NCBI RefSeq assembly: GCF_014750655.1
Contig: NZ_JABBXD010000003.1
Coordinates: forward strand, 248,001-312,000
Source: Salinimonas profundi
GTDB taxonomy: Bacteria; Pseudomonadota; Gammaproteobacteria; Enterobacterales; Alteromonadaceae
Length of the DNA stretch: 64,000 bases
Reading direction: 5' to 3'
Part shown: positions 31,464-42,669 of the stretch, in pieces
How positions within the stretch are numbered: the first letter of the stretch is position 1
Layout of the letters: each line of letters opens with the position of its first letter
The notes under the pieces: generated by a model
Databases searched by the model: none
What the model was told of the DNA's origin: nothing
The model's input: only the letters and a program-made list of their open reading frames with translations
Made by a program: the position numbers and the translations under genes

Positions 31464-32567
31464 ATGAAATTTACTATCAGCCGAGAAAACTTTCTACAGC
31501 CATTACAAATGGTATCTGGAGCAGTAGAGCGCCGTCATACGCTTCCCATTCTTTCCAATGTACTTATTAAAGTAAGGGATGGAGCAGTGTGGTTAACCGG
31601 CACAGACCTGGAAGTAGAGCTGGTCTCCAGTGCTGCACTGGAAGGTGACTACACCGAAGGTGAAATCACTGTGCCAGCAAAAAAGCTTTTCGATATTATT
31701 CGAGGGCTGAGTGACGGTACACAAATTCATTTTTCGGTTGATGAAAACAAAGCTTTGATTCGAGCCGGAAGAGGGCGATACACCCTGTCTACCTTATCGG
31801 CTAACGACTATCCGAATCTTGAAGATTGGGAATCAGAGGTCGAGCTGGATTTATCGTGCTTAGATATAAAGCGTTTGATTGATAGCACGAGCTTTTCTAT
31901 GGCACAGCAGGATGTACGCTATTACCTCAATGGTATGTCACTGGAAACCGAAGAAAATCTGGTAAGAACGGTTGCCACCGACGGTCACCGGTTAGCGCTT
32001 TGTCGTCAGTCTTATGATAATGCTTCGTTATCAGCGCGTCAGGTCATTATTCCTCGCAAAGGCGTTATGGAAATTTCCCGTCTTATCGGCGACGATGAAA
32101 GTCTAATCAAAGTGCAAATTGGTGCAAATCATATTCGTCTGCATGCCAGCGCATTTATCTTTACCAGTAAGTTAGTCGATGGGCGTTTTCCTGATTATCG
32201 ACGCGTGTTACCCCGAGATGGGGACAAAACTATCATCGCGGAGAAAAGCACGCTTAAAGAAGCATTCTCTCGCGCCGCGATTTTATCTAATGAAAAATTT
32301 CGTGGCGTACGCCTGAATCTTTCAAGTGGTGAGCTGAAAATCACGGCGAACAATCCAGAGCAGGAAGAAGCTGAAGAGATCGTCGATGTAGATTATCAAG
32401 GCGATGACCTGGAAATCGGTTTTAATGTTGCTTATCTCATCGATGTGCTTAACGCGCTTCCAAGAGATAAAGTTAAAATTACATTGTCTGATTCTAATTC
32501 AAGTGCGCTCATTGAAGATTCGGAGGACGATGCTGCACTGTATGTCATCATGCCGATGCGTCTATAG
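31464..32567 (+). CDS. dnaN: DNA polymerase III sliding clamp (beta subunit)
   Basis: The 367-residue protein has three clamp repeats and starts MKFTISRENFLQPLQMVSGAVERRHTLPILSNVLI, as beta clamps do. The C-terminal YVIMPMRL forms part of the partner-binding pocket and is intact. It encircles DNA and gives processivity to DNA polymerase III. It follows dnaA by 34 bases and is probably cotranscribed. Confidence 0.99.
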   Translation: MKFTISRENFLQPLQMVSGAVERRHTLPILSNVLIKVRDGAVWLTGTDLEVELVSSAALEGDYTEGEITVPAKKLFDIIRGLSDGTQIHFSVDENKALIRAGRGRYTLSTLSANDYPNLEDWESEVELDLSCLDIKRLIDSTSFSMAQQDVRYYLNGMSLETEENLVRTVATDGHRLALCRQSYDNASLSARQVIIPRKGVMEISRLIGDDESLIKVQIGANHIRLHASAFIFTSKLVDGRFPDYRRVLPRDGDKTIIAEKSTLKEAFSRAAILSNEKFRGVRLNLSSGELKITANNPEQEEAEEIVDVDYQGDDLEIGFNVAYLIDVLNALPRDKVKITLSDSNSSALIEDSEDDAALYVIMPMRL

Positions 32568-32648
32568 TTATGATGTTGAGCAGACCAATGAAATGTTGGT
32601 TTGCTCGTCTCCCCGCCACTTCCTTCTATTTACAGAGTTTATCTATTT

Positions 32649-33737
32649 ATGAAGCTGAGCAATTTGCAGCTCACACAGTTTCGCAATATTGATGCTGCTC
32701 ATATTTCTCCCTCGCATCAGCTTACCGTTGTTACTGGTAAAAACGGGAGTGGCAAATCCTCTCTCTTGGAAGCGATATATTATCTCGGGTTCGGCCGTTC
32801 GTTCAGAACCAAGAAACATCATTCCGTTATACAGCATGAGGCCTCGTCATTTAATGTCTTTGCGTCCGGCGAGGATGAGCAGGGGAATATCTTTAAACTT
32901 GGATTAGAACGTAGCCGCGAAGATAATTTTAGATGTTCAGTGAATGGTGAACATTCTCATCGGTTGTCTGATTTGGTGAGTTTGCTGCCCGTTCAGTTGT
33001 TTACGCCTCAAAGTACAGATTTGATCCTGGGGTCTCCTTCTGAACGTCGCAGGTTTTGTGATTGGGGATTGTTTCACGTGGAACATTCCTTTAATTCACT
33101 CTTTCAAACCTATACAAAATTGCTTAAGCAACGCAATGCACTGCTAAAACAGAATTCAAATCTCAACGCGCCAGAGCACGCATATTGGCAGCAACACTTA
33201 GTAGCTACTGGGGATAAGCTAAATTTAATGCGAGAGGGCTATATAAGCGCGTTAAAACCGATATTTAATCGCATTTGTAGTGATTTTTTACCTGAGTTTT
33301 CCTTAGAAATCTCGTATTATAAGGGGTGGGAAAAAGAGGCTTCATTATCTGAGTCTCTGGATAAAAAATTAGATTATGACAGCAAGGTCGGTCATACCTC
33401 CGTTGGTCCCCATAAAGCGGATGTAAGATTTAAAGTTAATGGAATAAACGCTCAGGAAATTCTATCCCGCGGACAATTGAGGATGGCTGTTGCTGCGTTG
33501 CAACTGTCACAAACCGCACTTTTTTCCGAACAGACATCGCGTAAAAGCATTTTCTTACTGGATGATGTGGGTGCTGAACTGGACCTCGATAAGCGAGAGC
33601 GATTTATTGATGGGCTGCTAACTATGGATACGCAGATATTTGTGACCGCGATAGAAAAGCAGCAACTTGAATTTGTAGATAAATACAATGATAAAAAGAT
33701 GTTTCACGTGGAACATGGTCACGTGAAAGAGGAGTAG
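32649..33737 (+). CDS. recF: DNA repair and recombination ATPase RecF
   Basis: I choose the ATG at 32649 (362 residues), giving MKLSNLQLTQFRNIDAA; the longer frame adds a non-conserved stretch. The protein has Walker A GKNGSGKSS at 30-38, the ABC signature LSRGQLRMAVAALQLSQ, and Walker B SIFLLDDVGAELD. RecF with RecO and RecR loads RecA at gaps. Two near-perfect parS sites lie inside the gene (33070-33085 and 33700-33715), each read as Phe-His-Val-Glu-His; the second falls in the variable C-terminal tail. It ends 9 bases before gyrB. Confidence 0.97.
   Translation: MKLSNLQLTQFRNIDAAHISPSHQLTVVTGKNGSGKSSLLEAIYYLGFGRSFRTKKHHSVIQHEASSFNVFASGEDEQGNIFKLGLERSREDNFRCSVNGEHSHRLSDLVSLLPVQLFTPQSTDLILGSPSERRRFCDWGLFHVEHSFNSLFQTYTKLLKQRNALLKQNSNLNAPEHAYWQQHLVATGDKLNLMREGYISALKPIFNRICSDFLPEFSLEISYYKGWEKEASLSESLDKKLDYDSKVGHTSVGPHKADVRFKVNGINAQEILSRGQLRMAVAALQLSQTALFSEQTSRKSIFLLDDVGAELDLDKRERFIDGLLTMDTQIFVTAIEKQQLEFVDKYNDKKMFHVEHGHVKEE
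33070..33085. promoter_or_regulatory. parS: parS site 1 (within recF)
   Basis: TGTTTCACGTGGAACA differs from the chromosomal parS consensus TGTTTCACGTGAAACA at one base. ParB should bind here. It codes for the FHVEH part of a conserved RecF segment (DWGLFHVEHSF). Confidence 0.93.
33700..33715. promoter_or_regulatory. parS: parS site 2 (3' end of recF)
   Basis: The same 16-mer TGTTTCACGTGGAACA as site 1 lies 630 bases downstream, in the same reading frame. It falls in the last codons of recF, just before gyrB. Confidence 0.93.
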
Positions 33738-36167
<2,430 letters not shown>

Positions 36168-36190
36168 TCACTTAATAATTAATTAAGCCA

Positions 36191-36222
36191 AAAAGCCACG
36201 CTTCTACTGCGTGGTTTTTTTT
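36191..36222 (+). terminator. Intrinsic terminator after gyrB
   Basis: CCACGC (36196-36201) and GCGTGG (36209-36214) form a stem, extended by AAAAAG on the left, and are followed by eight T (36215-36222). Confidence 0.92.
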
Positions 36223-36411
36223 GCTCGTGAAAGGAGGGGGTCCTTTCAATTGCTTTTATTACTCTGATTAACGTTACAAGGTGTTCGTTATTAAATAATA
36301 ACGCAATACGTTATCCTGCATATAGCCAATGTATACTCAACCATGTACGTGGTGATTCAAGCCACTACATCTGCTAAAGGAATATAGTTCAGCTAATCTA
36401 AGGACACGGAT

Positions 36412-37446
36412 GTGACAAATAAGAAAGCGGTTCAGATATTAACAACTATCGTAGCGGCGCTGCTGACTGGCCATTTCTTTCTGGCCGAACCAAAAGATGC
36501 TCCTGAAAGGCTAAGTAGGGCGGCCACAAAAGTGCAGGCGGCAACTGCTGCAAATGATACGGTCATCACAATAAACCCGCTGAACCTTGCGGAACAAAAT
36601 AATAATACAGTGTCTCTTAATGACACTGTGAACAGCAAGCAATGGTGCAAGGCGGAGCGTAACCTTACAGAGCAGCAACGCATTACTCATCGGAAGGCTG
36701 CGCTTGAGTGGGACGCTAGCAGAGGAAACATCCTCATACCGGATTACCGCTCGGCATTTGAGTCCAAGAATAGCAATTTAATTGCTCCATATGTGGGTAT
36801 GCAACTTGATAAAGTAATCAGACATGCACAAAACGATGATGAATTTGCGCTGCTGACATTGCTCCAACGCAAAGATGCGCCGAAAAAGGCTAAAGACCGG
36901 TCAGCGCACCGACTGATGGTTCTCGGCAATACATCACTGGCGCTTAGTCATTTAGTGATGAAAGAGCTGTATCTGGCGAAATATGAATTTGCCAAAGAGG
37001 GCACTGTTAGTGACGCGGTGAAATCACACCTGTTGAATAGTCTGGCTTATGTCAGTTATGGAATAGAAAGGCTCGATGCATCCGCACTACGCGCCTATGT
37101 CATTGGCACCCAACCAAAAAACCTGAACCGCGATTTTAACCCTGATGAAGCGCTTGATGAGATAAGTAGCGCAAACATCACCGACAGGAAAAATCATCTC
37201 ATCGATTATATCAACGCAGAGAGACTTCAAATACATCTTGAGCCTGTTGGTAACTCTCATATACCAAAAATAGCACAAAGAGAATTCGATATATCAGTTG
37301 CTATTCTATATGCGAACTTTGCCTCTCAAATTGGCGAAAGCGAGAGCCTGAGCAAAGTGTCGGTATATGACTTCTCCAGGAAATCGGACTGTGTTAGTGA
37401 GTATATTTCAAAATTAACACAGTCAGACTCTGCGAGTGTTCAGTAA
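36412..37446 (+). CDS. Unknown exported or membrane-anchored protein
   Basis: I do not recognise this 344-residue protein. It starts at GTG, supported by AAGGA 7 bases upstream. Residues about 7-25 (VQILTTIVAALLTGHFFLA) form one hydrophobic segment, either a signal peptide or an anchor, so the rest is probably periplasmic. A low-complexity Asn/Thr stretch follows (about 45-75). The remainder is helix-rich, with an SEL1- or TPR-like feel (FALLTLLQRKDAPKKAKDRSAHRLMVLGNTSLALSHLVMKELYLAKYEFAKEG), but no repeat is regular enough to name. Cysteines occur near residues 79 and 327. It stands alone after the gyrB terminator. Confidence 0.65.
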   Translation: MTNKKAVQILTTIVAALLTGHFFLAEPKDAPERLSRAATKVQAATAANDTVITINPLNLAEQNNNTVSLNDTVNSKQWCKAERNLTEQQRITHRKAALEWDASRGNILIPDYRSAFESKNSNLIAPYVGMQLDKVIRHAQNDDEFALLTLLQRKDAPKKAKDRSAHRLMVLGNTSLALSHLVMKELYLAKYEFAKEGTVSDAVKSHLLNSLAYVSYGIERLDASALRAYVIGTQPKNLNRDFNPDEALDEISSANITDRKNHLIDYINAERLQIHLEPVGNSHIPKIAQREFDISVAILYANFASQIGESESLSKVSVYDFSRKSDCVSEYISKLTQSDSASVQ

Positions 37447-37487
37447 TTAAAAGACGAGAAAACCGGGCAGCTATGGCAGGGAAGAGC

Positions 37488-37940
37488 TCAGGAAACCGGC
37501 GTAATCTCCAGCCTAATCTCGTCACCGCTGGCGCGCGCAAATGAAAACCGATAGGTACCTGTGGATGAGGGAACAAACTGAATATTTTCCGCGTCGCTTC
37601 CACATACCAGATAAGTTGTTTTATTTGTTATTGCCGGCTGGCCTTTATATTTTCCACCGCAGGTTTGCGACGCTGTCCAGACTTTATCGGCCAATTTAAA
37701 ATCGTAAGGCTGGCCATCTGCAATAAGCTCAACATCGACATACCAGTCAGCACGACCTTCCTTAAGTTGATAGGCTGGCGTTGCCTCCCACCAATTAAAA
37801 ACCCCTCGTAAGTACATTTCATCAAAAGAAATGTCGGATGACATATTCGTGCCGGGCAAACTATTCACGATGCTGTTACTTGAACAGCCACTCAGTAATG
37901 CGACGGCGAATACTACAAGCGCTTTTTTCAACACACTCAC
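37488..37940 (-). CDS. Small lipoprotein, possible carbohydrate-binding fold
   Basis: The 150-residue protein has a lipoprotein signal with lipobox LLSGC (Cys at 19). The mature part has MYLRGVFNWWEATPAYQL, DWYVDVELIADGQPYDFKLAD and a C-terminal beta-rich TGTYRFSFARASGDEIRLEI. The RGxFNxW-type start followed by an xDGxPYxFKxAD-type strand recalls the beta-sandwich domains that precede pullulanase-like enzymes, but this is an analogy, not a family match. It has two cysteines (QTCGG and LVCG) that could form a disulphide. It lies just beyond the glyS terminator. Confidence 0.6.
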   Translation of the reverse strand: MSVLKKALVVFAVALLSGCSSNSIVNSLPGTNMSSDISFDEMYLRGVFNWWEATPAYQLKEGRADWYVDVELIADGQPYDFKLADKVWTASQTCGGKYKGQPAITNKTTYLVCGSDAENIQFVPSSTGTYRFSFARASGDEIRLEITPVS

Positions 37941-37945
37941 CTTAT

Positions 37946-37974
37946 AAAAAAATGCCCAACGAACTGCTGGGCAT
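37946..37974 (-). terminator. Intrinsic terminator after glyS
   Basis: Read leftward, ATGCCCA (37974-37968 on the minus strand) pairs with TGGGCAT and is followed by seven T. It lies 31 bases after the glyS stop. Confidence 0.9.
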
Positions 37975-38004
37975 AGTTAATACTTATTACAGCGTTTATT
38001 GCTA

Positions 38005-40077
38005 TCAGGATTTTGCTAACAGAGAGATATCAGCTGTTTTAAGAAACATACTGCGCAACATTAGCAAAATAGCCAGTCGATTTTGACGAACACCCTCATC
38101 ATCTGCCATCACCATAACATTATCAAAAAAGTCATCAATGTCATTTCTTAATGTGGCCAGAGTAGACAATACAGCGCTGTATTCCTGTGAGCGAGCAGAT
38201 TGCTCGACTTCATCACTTACGGCGCGTAGCGAGCTGTACAGAGCTTTTTCCGCCTCGTCATGCAGCAATGACTCATCAACAGGGAGTTCGCCGCTGACAC
38301 CTTGCTTAGTCAGAATATTAGCCACACGCTTATTAGCGGCTGCGAGTGCCTCAGCTTCTTCGCGTTGCTTAAATTCAGCTACCGCTGAAACCCGGGCGGC
38401 ATAATCAGCAGGTCGGGTGGGACGGCGTGCAGACACTGCCTGTATGACGTCCATGGAAATACCCTGTTCCTGGAACAAAGAAACAAAACGTCCCAGTACA
38501 AAATCAACAACCTGAGTTTGCGTTTCAGCATTTGTCAGCTTGCTACCATAAACATCCACGGCTTTACTGACTAATTCTTCCAGATCAAGGTCGAGGCCTT
38601 TTTCTGAGATGATCCGCAGTACCCCGATGGCGGCACGACGCAACGCAAACGGATCTTTATCACCTTTAGGCAGCTGACCGATACCAAAAATACCCACCAG
38701 CGTGTCCAGTTTATCGGCAAGCGACACTGCGGCGCTGACATCCGATGCTGGCAGAATATCACCAGCAAAGCGTGGCATATATTGTTCGTGAAGCGCCTCA
38801 GCCACGGCCGCATCTTCACCATCGTTCAGGGCATAGTATTTACCCATGACACCTTGAACTTCAGGGAACTCCATGACCATTTCAGACATTAAATCTGTCT
38901 TACTGAGCAGACCGGCGCGCGATGCCTGCTTTGCATCTGCGCCAATTTGTCCGGCGATAAAACCGGAAAGCTCAGAAATTCGATCAGACTTGTCTTTCAG
39001 TGTGCCCAGCTGCTTTTGAAATAAGACGGATGCTAAGCTGTCTAAACGACTTTCCAGTGTCGTTTTCTTATCTGTCTCGAAGAAAAACTCAGCGTCGGCA
39101 AGGCGAGGGCGGATCACCTTCTCGTTGCCTGAAATGATGGCCGTTTCATCACGGCTTTCGATATTGGTCACGAACAGGAAAGTATTGGCCAGAGAGCCGT
39201 CTGCGTGTAGCAAAGGCACATACTTCTGGTCATCCTTCATGGTATAAATCAACGCTTCTTTGGGGACATCAAGAAACGCCGCATCAAATGATGCAGTAAG
39301 TACAACCGGCCATTCTACTAACGCCGCGATCTCTTCTAGCAAGGCGGTATCGTAATCCGGAGTCAGTGACAGTTGCTGAGCGGTTTGCTCAAGACCGTCA
39401 CGAATCGCATCTGCGCGCTCGTTGAAATCGGCAATAACATATTGCTCTTTTAGCGCTTGTGCGTAGGAGTCAGCATGGGCCAGATCAAAGCGCTTCTCAC
39501 CGTGAAAACGGTGACCCTGAACGACGCGGTCACTGGTGAGTCCCAACACGGACACCGGAAGCACTTCAGAGCCATACAGAACAGTCAGCGTGTGAACCGG
39601 ACGAATAAATTGTGTAGAGTAATTTCCCCAGCGCATTGGCTTTGGAATCGGCAGTTTGCTGATAGTCTGATTCAGAAGATTCTCAAGCAGGGTGCCTACC
39701 GGCTGGCCAGGTGTATTAGCTTTATGAAGCAGCCATTCTCCCTTATCGGTAACCATGCGCTCAGCGTCGCTGACGTCGATGCCATTGCCCCGAGCCCAGC
39801 CTAACGCCGCTTTGGTAGGATTTCCGTCGGCATCAAAAGCCGCGCTGACTGCAGGGCCGCGCTTCTCAACGACCTTATCATGTTGTGACTCTGCCAGTGC
39901 ACTGACATAAACTGCCAGACGGCGCGGTGCTGCAAACCAGCTTACCGAATCAAACTGCAGTTCAGCGCCTTCAAGCGCCAGGCGAAAATTAGCGGCAAAG
40001 CTCTCAGCTAGTTGCTTTAGTGCTTTTGGCGGGAGCTCTTCGGTTCCCAGTTCTATAAGTAAATTCTCAGTGCGCAC
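38005..40077 (-). CDS. glyS: Glycyl-tRNA synthetase beta subunit
   Basis: The 690-residue protein starts MRTENLLIELGTEELPPKALKQLAESFA and has the GlyS landmarks KRGPAVSAAFDADGNPTKAALGWARG, PKPMRWG, and DPFALRRAAIGVLRII near the C-terminal DALR-type anticodon-binding domain. The start is GTG with AAGGAG just upstream, overlapping the end of glyQ. With GlyQ it forms the alpha2beta2 enzyme that charges tRNA-Gly. Length is standard. Confidence 0.98.
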   Translation of the reverse strand: MRTENLLIELGTEELPPKALKQLAESFAANFRLALEGAELQFDSVSWFAAPRRLAVYVSALAESQHDKVVEKRGPAVSAAFDADGNPTKAALGWARGNGIDVSDAERMVTDKGEWLLHKANTPGQPVGTLLENLLNQTISKLPIPKPMRWGNYSTQFIRPVHTLTVLYGSEVLPVSVLGLTSDRVVQGHRFHGEKRFDLAHADSYAQALKEQYVIADFNERADAIRDGLEQTAQQLSLTPDYDTALLEEIAALVEWPVVLTASFDAAFLDVPKEALIYTMKDDQKYVPLLHADGSLANTFLFVTNIESRDETAIISGNEKVIRPRLADAEFFFETDKKTTLESRLDSLASVLFQKQLGTLKDKSDRISELSGFIAGQIGADAKQASRAGLLSKTDLMSEMVMEFPEVQGVMGKYYALNDGEDAAVAEALHEQYMPRFAGDILPASDVSAAVSLADKLDTLVGIFGIGQLPKGDKDPFALRRAAIGVLRIISEKGLDLDLEELVSKAVDVYGSKLTNAETQTQVVDFVLGRFVSLFQEQGISMDVIQAVSARRPTRPADYAARVSAVAEFKQREEAEALAAANKRVANILTKQGVSGELPVDESLLHDEAEKALYSSLRAVSDEVEQSARSQEYSAVLSTLATLRNDIDDFFDNVMVMADDEGVRQNRLAILLMLRSMFLKTADISLLAKS

Positions 40078-40078
40078 C

Positions 40079-40984
40079 TTACTGCTCCTTCTGACAAAGT
40101 GGGAAGCCTAATTCTTCGCGCGACTCGTAATACGTTTGCGCACACCCCTTGGCCAGGGCTCTCACCCGCAATATATAACGCTGGCGTTCAGTCACCGATA
40201 TTGCATGGCGCGCGTCCAGCATATTAAACGCGTGCGAGGCTTTCATGACCTGCTCATAGGCAGGCAGGGGCAGGTTGTTGTCTATCAGTTTCTGTGAGGT
40301 GGCTTCACACTCATCAAAGGTTTTGAACAAAAAGTCCACGTTGGCATGTTCGAAATTATATTTCGACTGCTCGACTTCGTTTTGATGAAAGACATCACGG
40401 TAGGTGACTTTACCCATCGGGCCATCTGTCCATACCAAATCATAAATGCTGTCTACACCCTGAATATACATGGCCAGACGCTCCAGGCCATAGGTGATTT
40501 CTCCGGTCACCGGCTTACACTCAAGTCCGCCGACCTGCTGAAAATAGGTGAACTGTGTGACTTCCATCCCGTTTAACCAGACTTCCCAACCCAGGCCCCA
40601 TGCACCAAGTGTGGGTGATTCCCAGTTATCTTCAACAAAGCGAATATCATGCACCAGCGGATCAAACCCCAGCTCCTGTAATGAGCCCAGATAAAGCTCC
40701 TGGATATTGTCAGGAGAAGGTTTCATCATGACCTGAAACTGATAATAGTGCTGCAGACGGTTAGGGTTTTCACCGTAACGGCCGTCAGTGGGTCGTCGGC
40801 AGGGCTGAACATAGGCGCTGTTAATCGGCTCCGGGCCTAACGAGCGTAGGAATGTCATCGGGTGGAAGGTGCCTGCGCCGACTTCCATATCCAAAGGCTG
40901 GATGATGACGCAACCCTGACGGGCCCAATATTCCTGTAGCGCCAGGATTAACCCCTGAAAGGTTTTAATATCGTAATTGTGCAT
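40079..40984 (-). CDS. glyQ: Glycyl-tRNA synthetase alpha subunit
   Basis: The 301-residue catalytic subunit begins with [34 protein letters not shown] and has [26 protein letters not shown] and [18 protein letters not shown], all typical of GlyQ class II active sites. It forms the active site for glycyl-adenylate, while beta binds tRNA. Its stop codon and the GTG of glyS are one base apart, so translation is probably coupled. Confidence 0.98.
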   Translation of the reverse strand: MHNYDIKTFQGLILALQEYWARQGCVIIQPLDMEVGAGTFHPMTFLRSLGPEPINSAYVQPCRRPTDGRYGENPNRLQHYYQFQVMMKPSPDNIQELYLGSLQELGFDPLVHDIRFVEDNWESPTLGAWGLGWEVWLNGMEVTQFTYFQQVGGLECKPVTGEITYGLERLAMYIQGVDSIYDLVWTDGPMGKVTYRDVFHQNEVEQSKYNFEHANVDFLFKTFDECEATSQKLIDNNLPLPAYEQVMKASHAFNMLDARHAISVTERQRYILRVRALAKGCAQTYYESREELGFPLCQKEQ

Positions 40985-41058
40985 ACAGTCGCTGCTTTGT
41001 TATTCATGATTTAAAGGTGGCATAGTATACAATTTGTCAGGCACTGTATGTAGGGCTA

Positions 41059-41088
41059 AGAGGCTAAAAGCTTATTAATTAAGCCTCT
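41059..41088. repeat. Inverted repeat upstream of tag
   Basis: AGAGGCT (41059-41065) and AGCCTCT (41082-41088) are perfect inverted arms around a 16-base AT-rich centre (AAAAGCTTATTAATTA). It ends a few bases before the ribosome-binding site of tag. It may be an operator or a leader hairpin. Confidence 0.4.
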
Positions 41089-41104
41089 GTGGAGGAGAAT
41101 ACAC

Positions 41105-41689
41105 ATGAAATCGCACCAAACGCGCTGTGGCTGGGTTACCGATGACCCTGTTTATCTGGATTATCACGATACGGTGTGGGGTAGGCCTGAAGAAGACAGC
41201 CAGCGTCTCTTTGAAAAACTGTGCCTGGATGGCCAGCAGGCGGGGCTTTCGTGGCTCACAATTTTAAAAAAACAAGCCAATTACGAACAGGCATTTCATC
41301 AGTTTGACCCAGAGAAAATCGTAAGTATGTCAGAACAGGAGCTGACAGCACTGCAGCAGGATAAAGGAATTATTCGTAATAAGCTGAAAATCCAGTCCGT
41401 GGTAAAAAATGCAAGAGGGTTTCTGGAGATAGAAAAGTCACAGCCGTTCAGTGAATTTATCTGGCAATTTACGGACGGAAAAACCATCGTAAACGCATGG
41501 ACAGATCAATCACAAGTACCTGTTAGTACACCTGAATCAAAAGCGATGACCAAAGCATTGAAAAAGCATGGGTTTACGTTTGTGGGTGAAACAATATGTT
41601 ATGCATTTATGCAGGCGGTAGGTATGGTGAACGATCATGAAACAGGCTGCCACTGCTATGAAGCAGCCTGTGAACAGGCGATCCGCTAA
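41105..41689 (+). CDS. tag: DNA-3-methyladenine glycosylase I
   Basis: The 194-residue protein begins RCGWVTDDPVYLDYHDTVWGRP, the Tag signature, and has GLSWLTILKKQANYEQAF, a helix-hairpin-like FVGETICYAFMQAVGMVNDHETGC and the zinc-binding Cys and His residues. It removes 3-methyladenine from DNA. A GGAGG ribosome-binding site lies 10 bases upstream. It is divergent from glyQ and convergent with the DUF2489 gene, whose end is directly adjacent. An inverted repeat precedes it (41059-41088). Confidence 0.97.
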   Translation: MKSHQTRCGWVTDDPVYLDYHDTVWGRPEEDSQRLFEKLCLDGQQAGLSWLTILKKQANYEQAFHQFDPEKIVSMSEQELTALQQDKGIIRNKLKIQSVVKNARGFLEIEKSQPFSEFIWQFTDGKTIVNAWTDQSQVPVSTPESKAMTKALKKHGFTFVGETICYAFMQAVGMVNDHETGCHCYEAACEQAIR

Positions 41690-42145
41690 TTAAACTGTCA
41701 GCGTTTCACAATATTGGCGAATATGGGGAAGTTCGGCAAGAACCTTGGTCTCATGTTCAGACTCAATTTGTTCTCGCGCTTTATCCTGTTTCATTTTTTC
41801 CTTAGGTGAAAGTTTCTGGCGCTCTTCCAAAATGGCAAAACCGCTGACATCAATGAACAGTGCGTAAATGTGAGGAAATTTTGTTTTAAATTCCGGGGGG
41901 GAACTGAGCGGCAGGGCTTCCAGAAGATTACAGATACGGATGGCGCCTTCGGATAACTCACACTGCTGCTGCTCCATGGCTTTTGCTATCAGGATAATGC
42001 TATCGGTGATGGTTACCGTGCGCTTTTCCCGTGCAGCGGCCTGACGGGTGTTCTGCTGTTTTACCATAAACAACAGGCGACCGGCATAAATCCCCAATGC
42101 CAGTATTATCAACACGCCTACTGCTGCAGCAATCGCCCATACCAT
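41690..42145 (-). CDS. DUF2489 membrane-anchored protein
   Basis: The 151-residue protein has one N-terminal membrane helix (about 3-22, WAIAAAVGVLIILALGIYAG) and a cytosolic helical domain with the DUF2489 pattern SIILIAKAMEQQQCELSEGAIRICNLLEALP and FPHIYALFIDVSGFAILEERQKLSPKEKMKQD. The function is unknown. It starts 11 bases after yihI, as is usual in gammaproteobacteria, so it probably shares a transcript. It ends one base from the stop of the convergent tag gene. Confidence 0.88.
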   Translation of the reverse strand: MVWAIAAAVGVLIILALGIYAGRLLFMVKQQNTRQAAAREKRTVTITDSIILIAKAMEQQQCELSEGAIRICNLLEALPLSSPPEFKTKFPHIYALFIDVSGFAILEERQKLSPKEKMKQDKAREQIESEHETKVLAELPHIRQYCETLTV

Positions 42146-42156
42146 ATCGTTGTTCC

Positions 42157-42645
42157 TTATTTTTTGAAATCGTCAGGATTGATAGCATCGAGCTTATCAA
42201 GCGGATCGTCATCGTCTGACTCTTCATCATCATCAGCGTTCAGATCAATACCCATCAGGTCACAAAGCACAGCATGACGGTCCAGCCGCTCATCGACATA
42301 TTGCTGTTCTTGCGCAGAAATCGTGTCACCGTTATCCAGCTTATCCAGTAACAATGCCAGTTTGTTGTCTGCCTCTAACGCAGCAAGTTCCTCGGCTGGC
42401 GTGGCGTATTTTTTTGCCTGAGACTTGACCAATGGGACAGGGCGTTTGCTGCCTAACCGCGGGTCCCGTTTTGCTTTGCTGCCACCGCCTTTTGATTTGG
42501 CTTGTTCTACAGCATTCCGGTTACCGGGCTGTTTACCTTTACCTGGCTTTTTACCTGTGGGAACACTAGGGCGTGCAGGCTTCCAATCTGGATCTTTACG
42601 AACGCCTATCTGCCCGACTTTTCTGGATTTTTTGCTGCGAGGCAT
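42157..42645 (-). CDS. yihI: Der GTPase-activating protein YihI
   Basis: The 162-residue protein has a basic low-complexity N-terminus (PRSKKSRKVGQIGVRKDPDWKPARPS), the conserved RDPRLGSKRPVPLV, and an acidic C-terminus (LNADDDEESDDDDPLDKLDAINPDDF). This layout is that of YihI, which stimulates the GTPase of the ribosome-assembly protein Der in E. coli. The engB gene, another ribosome-assembly GTPase, lies nearby as in E. coli. It precedes the DUF2489 gene by 11 bases. Confidence 0.92.
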   Translation of the reverse strand: MPRSKKSRKVGQIGVRKDPDWKPARPSVPTGKKPGKGKQPGNRNAVEQAKSKGGGSKAKRDPRLGSKRPVPLVKSQAKKYATPAEELAALEADNKLALLLDKLDNGDTISAQEQQYVDERLDRHAVLCDLMGIDLNADDDEESDDDDPLDKLDAINPDDFKK

Positions 42646-42669
42646 AATTCCTCTGTCTGTTTGGTGAAA

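Noticed and set aside
33716..33732. Possible third parS-like core (GGTCACGTGAAAG) right after the second recF parS
   Set aside because: Only about 11 of 16 positions match the parS consensus, so it is not reported as a site.
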